NCBI GenBank assembly: GCA_022827265.1
Contig: JAJDTF010000059.1
Coordinates: 1-37,273, forward strand
Reading direction: 5' to 3'
Length of the DNA: 37,273 nt
DNA from: Acidimicrobiia bacterium
GTDB taxonomy: Bacteria; Actinomycetota; Acidimicrobiia; Acidimicrobiales; Poriferisodalaceae
This document shows positions 32,945 to 37,273 of the stretch, piece by piece. A program made the position numbers and the translations under genes. The notes under the pieces were generated by a model. It did no database searches, was not told where the DNA came from, and was given only the letters and a program-made list of their open reading frames with translations. The first letter of the stretch is position 1. The number at the start of each line of letters is the position of its first letter.

Positions 32945-33232
32945 ATGGCTGACATAGTGAACCGGGTGCGCAGCGCACGCCTTGAGGTGCGCATGACGCC
33001 CGACGACCGTCGTCTCATCGACGACGCGGTGGCCGCCACGGGTGTCCTGCTGAGCGATTTCGTGTTGAGCAGCCTGCGCCTAGCGGCTCATGATGCGCTG
33101 GCCGACCGCACTGAGTTCGCGCTCGATGACGACGGTCGCCGCATATGGGACGAGCTGAACCGGCGGCCTGCCCGCGAACTCGCCGGCTTGCAGTCGCTCA
33201 TGTCCCGCACGTCGCCGTTCGTCGAAGAGTGA
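32945..33232 (+). CDS. TacA-like (DUF1778) antitoxin
   Basis: A 95-residue protein of the DUF1778/TacA type. The ribbon-helix-helix N-terminus (ARLEVRMTPDDRRLIDDAVAATG) is followed by VLLSDFVLSSLRLAAHDAL and the C-terminal segment EFALDDDGRRIWDELNRRP that binds the acetyltransferase toxin. The ATG at 32945 has GGGGGCAGG upstream. TACATT at 32904-32909 could be the -10 box. The stop overlaps the GTG of the GNAT gene. It should neutralise that toxin and repress the operon. Confidence 0.88.
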   Translation: MADIVNRVRSARLEVRMTPDDRRLIDDAVAATGVLLSDFVLSSLRLAAHDALADRTEFALDDDGRRIWDELNRRPARELAGLQSLMSRTSPFVEE

Positions 33233-33747
33233 CGACCCGGTACCAGGCGCCTCGCCTGCTGGAACCGGCCGACGACGTCTCGGGCTTCGCCTGCCGATCC
33301 GCCTCGCAGACGCGCTGGCTTCGACGCTTCGGCCGTCAGGCCCATGCGACCGGTACGACGCGGGTGTTCGTGGTCACGCCCGCCGACAGCGCAGAGGTGG
33401 TCGCCTACTACGCCTGGTGCATGGCGAGCATCTCCCTCAATGACGCGCCCGACCGGCTGCGCGTCGGTGCCGGCAAGTATCCGCAGCCAGTCGCCTTGCT
33501 CGCCCGGCTCGGCGTGTCGACCAGCCACGAAGGGCAGGGACTCGGGGCAGGACTCCTGGCCGACGTCATGAAGCGAGCGTCGACTGCGGGACGAACCATC
33601 GGCTGCCGAGGCCTCCTGATTCACGCCGAATCCGACGACGCCCGAGCCTTCTACCTGCATCTGATCCCGGAGTTCGAGCCGTCACCGACTGACCCCCTGC
33701 ATCTGATCCTGATGATGAAAGACATCCGCCGAACCGTCCCGACCTGA
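33229..33747 (+). CDS. TacT-like GNAT acetyltransferase toxin
   Basis: A 172-residue GNAT protein. The acetyl-CoA-binding segment is LARLGVSTSHEGQGLGAGLL, followed by CRGLLIHAESDDARAFY and the conserved end LHLILMMKDIRR. TacT/AtaT-type toxins acetylate the amino group of charged aminoacyl-tRNA and stop translation. The GTG at 33229 overlaps the antitoxin stop (GTGA), so it is coupled. The late Tyr that acts as general acid in the family is in ARAFYLHL. The pair is complete. It is probably functional; the tRNA target is unknown. Confidence 0.88.
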   Translation: MTTRYQAPRLLEPADDVSGFACRSASQTRWLRRFGRQAHATGTTRVFVVTPADSAEVVAYYAWCMASISLNDAPDRLRVGAGKYPQPVALLARLGVSTSHEGQGLGAGLLADVMKRASTAGRTIGCRGLLIHAESDDARAFYLHLIPEFEPSPTDPLHLILMMKDIRRTVPT

Positions 33748-33862
33748 CAGCCCGAGGTGGTACTCGTCGATCCTGTCTCGAAGTCGCAGCAGCTACTCGG
33801 CACCACGGTCAATGGCGTGCGCTTCACTGAGGCATTCGCTGACCTATCAAGTCGTTCTTTGC

Positions 33863-33878
33863 TGACTAGTCTAGTCAT
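33863..33878 (+). promoter_or_regulatory. 15-bp palindromic operator over a leaderless promoter (Phd-PIN module)
   Basis: TGACTAG-T-CTAGTCA (33863-33877) is a perfect 7-bp inverted repeat with a one-base centre, one base before the ATG at 33879. Its centre contains TAGTCT (33867-33872), a TAnnnT -10 box six bases from the ATG. No ribosome site is present. Binding of the Phd-type antitoxin here would shut the promoter (inference). Confidence 0.7.
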
Positions 33879-34163
33879 ATGAGTGCCGGCGCAGTATCCG
33901 TTTCCGAGCTGAAGGCCAATCTGTCCCGCTACCTGCGCGAAGCGCGACGAGGTGGCGAGATCCAGGTGACTGATCGCGGCACGCCGGTGGCAAGGCTCGT
34001 GCCGCCCGCCGAGGCTGAGGACGAGCACCTCAGCAGGCTGATCAAGTCCGGCGTGCTGCGAGCGGGACACGGAGATTCTGCAGCCGTGCTCGACGAGCCT
34101 CCCTTGCAGGTCCCGACCAGCCTTTCCGAAGCGTTGGCGGCCGAGAGAGAGGATCGTGTGTGA
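33879..34163 (+). CDS. Phd/YefM-type antitoxin
   Basis: A 94-residue antitoxin with the Phd/YefM fold. The N-terminus VSVSELKANLSRYLREARRGGEIQVTDRGTPVARLVPP is the DNA-binding and dimerisation domain with the typical TDRGxPVARLVP strand. The C-terminus contains the toxin-binding tail. The stop overlaps the GTG of the PIN-domain gene (GTGTGA). Phd-type antitoxins often accompany PIN toxins in actinobacteria. Its start is leaderless and preceded by the palindrome at 33863-33877, a likely autoregulatory site. Confidence 0.9.
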   Translation: MSAGAVSVSELKANLSRYLREARRGGEIQVTDRGTPVARLVPPAEAEDEHLSRLIKSGVLRAGHGDSAAVLDEPPLQVPTSLSEALAAEREDRV

Positions 34164-34585
34164 GGTACTGGGATACCTCAGCGCTCGTGCCGCTCTTCGT
34201 TGCCGAATCGACGTCTGACACGGTGCGGTCTTGGCTGCGTGAGGACAGTGTCATCGCAACATGGGCATGGACGCGCGTCGAGATCGCAAGCGCCATAGAG
34301 CGACGGACGCGTGACGGTGAGCTCTCGCGGGAGCAGCGCCGCGGCATCGCGAGCCGATTGGGCGAATTCAGCACGACATGGCACGAAGTGGTCGAGATGC
34401 TGCCCGTGCGGTCGCGGGCGACATCAGTGCTGGCGCGGCATCCGCTCCGGGCAGCCGACGCCGCCCAACTCGGCGCTGCATTGCATGTGCAAGAGCAACT
34501 CGGCGTCCCGCTGCAGTTCGTGAGCCTGGACCAACGCCTCACCGAAGCGGCCGAACGCGAAGGACTCGCCATCGTCTCCGCGTGA
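34160..34585 (+). CDS. PIN-domain toxin (VapC-like)
   Basis: A 141-residue PIN-domain ribonuclease toxin. The active-site residues are the Asp in YWDTSALVPLF, Glu in RVEIASAIERR, Asp in AADAAQLGAAL and Asp in SLDQRLTEAA. The GTG at 34160 overlaps the antitoxin stop, the usual coupling. It is the third toxin-antitoxin pair in a 2.4 kb stretch. It probably cleaves a structured RNA; the target is unknown. An IS-like remnant begins just after its stop. Confidence 0.9.
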   Translation: MRYWDTSALVPLFVAESTSDTVRSWLREDSVIATWAWTRVEIASAIERRTRDGELSREQRRGIASRLGEFSTTWHEVVEMLPVRSRATSVLARHPLRAADAAQLGAALHVQEQLGVPLQFVSLDQRLTEAAEREGLAIVSA

Positions 34586-34593
34586 GCAAGCGG

Positions 34594-34735
34594 CTACTGG
34601 CCTCTGCGGCCGGCTCGGAACTGAGCCAGCACCATCTCCCGGTACTCCGGCGAATACGCGAACGGCATCACAGCCCCCAATCAAGAGGCCACCACTCTCA
34701 CAAACCCGGACCACAAACAGGGGGACAGTCCCACG
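34594..34735 (-). mobile_element. Remnant of an IS3-like insertion sequence end
   Basis: On the minus strand an ATG at 34668 opens PFAYSPEYREMVLAQFRAGRR, then a stop. This resembles the first helix of IS3-type OrfA transposases (YSPEFREMVL...AGR). The bases before it, starting GTGGGACTGTCCCCC near 34735, look like an IS terminal region. The rest of the transposase is gone. The family assignment is from pattern memory only. The stretch 34586-34935 holds no intact gene: besides this remnant it contains a 35-base fragment of the amidohydrolase gene (34733-34767), and nothing else is recognisable. Confidence 0.35.
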
Positions 34736-34767
34736 GACGCGAACTTCACGTCCGGGAAGCGTTCGGG
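34733..34767 (-). pseudogene. Short fragment duplicating part of the amidohydrolase gene
   Basis: This reads PERFPDVKFASV on the minus strand and matches PERFPDVKFVSV of the intact amidohydrolase (35275-35310) with few base differences. It lies outside that gene, next to the IS remnant, so it is a leftover of a second copy or of an imprecise rearrangement. Confidence 0.55.
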
Positions 34768-34935
34768 CGCGCCGGGCGAGCGGTCCGGTGCGCGACTGGT
34801 CGATCCTGTCGCGGAGCCACTGACTAGCCCGCCGCGCGGGATGGCTACCGGACCTCGGGCTGGCACTCGACTCGCCTCGGTGACAGGAGTCCCTGACTTG
34901 GGCCCGAGCCAGTCGCCTTCCACGCTCGATCTGCG

Positions 34936-36114
34936 TCAGATGTTGATGCGGTAGAGCTCTGCTGCGTTGAGGGACATGATGCGCTCGATGTCGGCGTGGG
35001 GGATTCCTTCGAGAGCTTTGGCGAGGTCGTGGTCGTCGCGGGGGTACAGGCAGGTGGGGTGGGGGAAGTCGGTCTCGAACATGAGCGATTGGGCACCGAC
35101 GTATTCGAGGGTGGGGCGCACGGTCGACCGCTCGAACCAGAAGCAGCCGTAGAACTGTCGGCGGAAGTACTCCGAGGGCAGCATCGAGAGCTCGGCCAGC
35201 TCGTTCGGCGCTGTCTCAGCCATCTGGTGGTCGAGGACTTCGAGGAAGAACGGCAGCCAGCCGACACCGCTCTCGACCGAGACGAACTTCACGTCGGGGA
35301 AGCGCTCGGGCTCGCCGGAGTAGATCATGTTGCCGACCACCCGGGCGTTGCCCATGAACAGGTTCGCCGAGCCGACCGCAAGCCGCCGCTCGGGTCCGAA
35401 CGACGGCCACGGCGCCTTGCCGTAGTAGTCGAGATTCCCCTTGGAGGAGCCGATGTGGAAGTTGACCGGCATCGAAAGGTCAGAGCACACCTGCCACACC
35501 GGGTCCCAGTGGGGCCTCGCCATGTCGGGCAGTCCGGCCTCCTCGGGATTGGAGCAGGTCACGATGCCGCGCAGGCCGTTGGCGTGGCAGCGCTCTATCT
35601 CTCGCACCGCCGCGTCGAGGTCCCACCATGGCAGCAACGCCATGCCGAACACACGCTGGTTGCTGGCTTCCTGGAACTCAGCGAGGGCGTCGTTGTAGAT
35701 CTCCACCGAGATGAGCCGCAGCGCGTCGTCGGGCGACTTCAGGAAGTTCTGGTTGCCGAAGCCGGCCACGTTCGGGTACATGATCTGCGCGTCGAGGCCG
35801 AGCTCGTCGAGCATGGCGACCCGAGCCTCGGCGTCATAGCTGGCGCGGTGCACCATCTCGTTGTCGAAGTCGAAGAACACCGTGCCGGTGACCTTCTGAC
35901 CATCGGGATCGACCACCGACGACGCGATCGGCAGCCCGATCGGTATCGAGTCGTCGAACCACCAGCGGCGCTTGCCGTTGCGTTCGGCCATGCGCGGCAC
36001 ACGGTCGCGGTACTTCGCCGGTGCCCGCGACGTCCACAGGTCGTAGGGCTCAGACCAGTGGCTGTCGGTGTCGATGATCTTCAGGTCGTCGAGGATGGTG
36101 CCGCTCATCGTCAC
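34936..36114 (-). CDS. ACMSD-like metal-dependent amidohydrolase (amidohydrolase 2)
   Basis: A 392-residue TIM-barrel metal hydrolase or decarboxylase related to 2-amino-3-carboxymuconate semialdehyde decarboxylase. Metal ligands are suggested by IIDTDSHWSEP near the N-terminus, the His in PVNFHIGSSKG and the Asp in FETDFPHPTCLYP. The HxH motif of ACMSD reads DSHW here, one of several variants seen in the family. The start is a GTG at 36114 with AGGAG upstream, and an ATG at 36108 is in frame. In actinobacteria such proteins often act on aromatic or ring-cleavage intermediates, which fits the CoA and CMD genes nearby. The substrate is unknown. Confidence 0.88.
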   Translation of the reverse strand: MTMSGTILDDLKIIDTDSHWSEPYDLWTSRAPAKYRDRVPRMAERNGKRRWWFDDSIPIGLPIASSVVDPDGQKVTGTVFFDFDNEMVHRASYDAEARVAMLDELGLDAQIMYPNVAGFGNQNFLKSPDDALRLISVEIYNDALAEFQEASNQRVFGMALLPWWDLDAAVREIERCHANGLRGIVTCSNPEEAGLPDMARPHWDPVWQVCSDLSMPVNFHIGSSKGNLDYYGKAPWPSFGPERRLAVGSANLFMGNARVVGNMIYSGEPERFPDVKFVSVESGVGWLPFFLEVLDHQMAETAPNELAELSMLPSEYFRRQFYGCFWFERSTVRPTLEYVGAQSLMFETDFPHPTCLYPRDDHDLAKALEGIPHADIERIMSLNAAELYRINI

Positions 36115-36234
36115 TGTGCTCCTGTCGTTCCCGATGAGGTCGGGGCCTCCGAACGTGGTGGTTCCGAACGTGGTGGCTGTGGCCGTGTCGCAGCACCGGC
36201 TTCCGTTGGATGCGGTGTCAGTCGGCGGGGAACC

Positions 36235-36897
36235 TCAGCCAGCCGCAGGGACGGTCACCGGTCGGTCGCCGAACTCGGGCCGCTCGGTGCGGGTCTTCTT
36301 CAGCTCCCAGAAGCCGTCGATGTCCATCATGGCCACCATGCCGTCCCACAGCTTCAGGGCGTCTTCGCCCTTGGGCGCCCGGGTGATGACCGGGCCGAAG
36401 ATGCCCACACGCTCGCCGTCGCTGCGGTTGAGGGCGATGATCGGCGTGCCGACGTCGGTGCCCACGAGCGCCAAGCCCTCGTCCATGCGGGTGCGAATCT
36501 CGGCATCCCACTTCTCGTCGGTGGCCGCCTTGGCGTGCTCGGGATCGATCCCGAGCTCCTCAAGCGCCTTCGCGATGTCGAAGTCGCGGTCGCCGTCGTG
36601 GTGGATGCGGCTGGCGAAATCCCAGTAGACGCCGAACACGGCGTCGTCGCCCTCGGCGGCCCGGATCGACTCCATGACCCGCAGCTGACCGTGCGTGCCT
36701 ACCACTGCGTCGTAGTACGGGCTGTCTGTCGGGGGCTCATTCTTGAAGAGCAGGCTGATCGGCTGCCACTTCACCTTCAGGTTGCGCTCGGAAGCGACGT
36801 CATCGACGACCCACCTGGCCGTCACCCAGCACCAAGGTCAGATGGGGTCGACCCAGAATTCGATCTCGGCGGCTTCGCTACCCGTGTCTGTTGCCAT
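36235..36897 (-). CDS. DsbA-like (Rv2466c/FrnE-type) oxidoreductase, probable selenoprotein
   Basis: A 220-residue thioredoxin-fold protein. The frame from ATG 36897 reads EIEFWVDPI, then TGA at 36838-36840, then PWCWVTARWVVDD. In mycothiol-dependent Rv2466c-type enzymes this site is a CPWC motif, so the TGA replaces the first active-site Cys. Reading it as selenocysteine gives UPWC (Sec20, Cys23) and a continuous domain. A 7-bp hairpin with loop AGGUG lies 14 bases after the TGA (36805-36823), the geometry of bacterial SECIS elements. The start is supported by TAGATT six bases upstream. A plain stop or a sequence error are the alternatives; conventional gene callers would start at 36825 and lose the active site. 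Confidence 0.75.
36805..36823 (-). promoter_or_regulatory. Candidate bacterial SECIS hairpin
   Basis: On the coding strand GACGGCC pairs with GGTCGTC (seven pairs, one G-U) around the loop AGGTG. The loop G-G-U lies at +23 to +25 after the TGA, the same place as the essential loop bases of the E. coli fdhF element. The hairpin is inside coding sequence, as bacterial SECIS elements are. Confidence 0.6.
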
Positions 36898-36909
36898 GCG
36901 GGCAATCTA
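36898..36909 (-). promoter_or_regulatory. Leaderless-type -10 box before the DsbA-like gene
   Basis: TAGATT on the minus strand (36904-36909) fits TAnnnT, with six bases to the ATG at 36897 and no ribosome site. It supports the start that includes the TGA codon. Confidence 0.5.
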
Positions 36910-36920
36910 CCCGTGCTGCG

Positions 36921-36940
36921 CGGCCCCCGGCCGGGGGCCG
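36921..36940. terminator. 20-bp perfect palindrome, candidate terminator of the CoA-transferase gene
   Basis: CGGCCCCCGG followed by its reverse complement forms a perfect GC hairpin 11 bases after the CoA-transferase stop and just upstream of the DsbA-like promoter. There is no T tract. High-GC actinobacteria often terminate this way. Confidence 0.5.
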
Positions 36941-36951
36941 CCGCTGCCGGC

Positions 36952-37273
36952 TCACATGGACGTGCCGTCGGGGTTCAGGTAATCGCGGGTGATGTGGCCC
37001 TCGTCGCACAGCGCTTGCCACTCGGCGTCGTCGAGGCCTAGGAGGTCGCGGTAGACGTACTCGTTCGCGTCGCCGAGGATCCCGATGGGCCGCCATGGCA
37101 TCTCGGGGCCGTCCCAGCGCCACTGCCGGCCTGGGTAGCTGTGCCAGCCCTGCTCGACCGAGCCGTTCTCGCGGAACCAGCAGCGATCGCTCATCTGCGG
37201 GTCGGCACGCAGCTGCGATTCGCGCAGCACCGGCCCGGCGGGCACGCCTGCTCGCTGGCACAGGTGGAAGACC
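36952..37273 (-). CDS. C-terminal end of a CaiB/BaiF CoA-transferase, 5'-truncated by window edge
   Basis: The frame is open to the window end and closes at 36952. The sequence is the family III C-terminus: VFHLCQRAGVPAGPVLRESQL, DPQMSDRCWFRE, then a strand GRQWRWDGPEMPWRPIGILGD and the usual tail DLLGLDDAEWQALCDEG. The catalytic Asp lies in the missing part. It is the third locus of this family in the window, after 9650-12109 and 26287-27360. It is on the same strand as the DsbA-like gene, but a strong GC palindrome and a separate promoter stand between them. Substrate unknown. Confidence 0.88.
   Translation of the reverse strand, partial: VFHLCQRAGVPAGPVLRESQLRADPQMSDRCWFRENGSVEQGWHSYPGRQWRWDGPEMPWRPIGILGDANEYVYRDLLGLDDAEWQALCDEGHITRDYLNPDGTSM

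Noticed and set aside
33748-33881. Open frame after the TacT-like stop reading PEVVLVDPVSKSQQLL
   Set aside because: No start codon of its own and overlaps the Phd operator; may be a gene fragment but cannot be supported.
33766-34810. 12-bp repeat GTCGATCCTGTC at 33766 and 34799 bracketing the Phd-PIN pair
   Set aside because: Too short to claim an element border; the flanking sequence does not match convincingly.
36832-36837. Alternative hairpin directly after the TGA (CCTTGG with CCAGG)
   Set aside because: Its loop lies too close to the TGA and the 7-bp hairpin further on fits bacterial SECIS geometry better.
34996-37041. 681-codon open frame on the + strand
   Set aside because: It runs antisense through the amidohydrolase and DsbA-like genes; long antisense frames are expected at this GC content, and the minus-strand proteins are recognisable.
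1-37273. tRNA, rRNA, CRISPR arrays or prophage structural genes
   Set aside because: None seen; the RusA-like gene is the only phage-type gene and has no phage neighbours, and no regular spacer-repeat array exists.

Overview
The window is a 37 kb piece of a high-GC actinobacterial chromosome. The catabolic gene set is dense in family III CoA-transferases, enoyl-CoA hydratases, amidohydrolases, an LLM-class oxidoreductase, carboxymuconolactone decarboxylase domains and an Rv2466c-type DsbA-like protein. Together with several apparently leaderless genes, this fits the class Acidimicrobiia best. That placement is inference from gene content; there is no rRNA or tRNA marker in the window.

Layout. 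1-2.5 kb: end of a short-chain dehydrogenase and a 14-helix MFS exporter. 2.7-4.5 kb: an AlbA_2/Schlafen-type regulator behind a perfect inverted-repeat operator. 4.5-12.1 kb: an epoxide hydrolase-like protein, a FitAB/VapBC toxin-antitoxin pair, an enoyl-CoA hydratase, a double carboxymuconolactone decarboxylase-domain protein, a dodecin-UspA fusion divergent from a free-standing dodecin, and a double-domain CoA-transferase. 12.1-14.3 kb: a small island bounded by 30-bp direct repeats that carries an orphan antitoxin, a C5-cytosine methyltransferase and the wreck of an EcoRV-like restriction endonuclease with its catalytic core deleted. 14.3-20.8 kb: a minus-strand operon of a RusA-like resolvase, a 1748-residue protein with a restriction-endonuclease-like domain, and a VOC protein. 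21-28.2 kb: esterase, D-aminoacylase-like amidohydrolase, NAD-dependent epimerase, a small hypothetical protein, two enoyl-CoA hydratases and a CoA-transferase-like protein. 27.8-30.2 kb: a tandem segmental duplication of about 0.96 kb, split by a roughly 0.5 kb AT-rich insert with its own VOC gene. 30.1-32.1 kb: an acetoacetate-decarboxylase-like gene coupled to a frameshifted LLM gene. 32.1-34.6 kb: three toxin-antitoxin modules in a row (VapBC, TacAT-like, Phd-PIN), followed by an IS remnant. 34.9-37.3 kb: an ACMSD-like amidohydrolase, a DsbA-like gene with an in-frame TGA at its first active-site cysteine, and the end of another CoA-transferase.

The standout signals are as follows. (1) A probable selenoprotein at 36235-36897, with a UPWC motif and a SECIS-like hairpin at the right distance. 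(2) The direct-repeat-bounded restriction-modification remnant. (3) The RusA plus large nuclease-like operon, a candidate defence system. (4) The dodecin-UspA fusion. (5) A recurring TAnnnT-N6-ATG arrangement that marks leaderless genes and coincides with palindromic operators in front of the AlbA_2 and Phd genes.

The metabolic genes suggest import, activation to CoA thioesters and beta-oxidation-like breakdown of small organic or aromatic acids. The accessory genes are DNA defence and toxin-antitoxin systems sitting between them.
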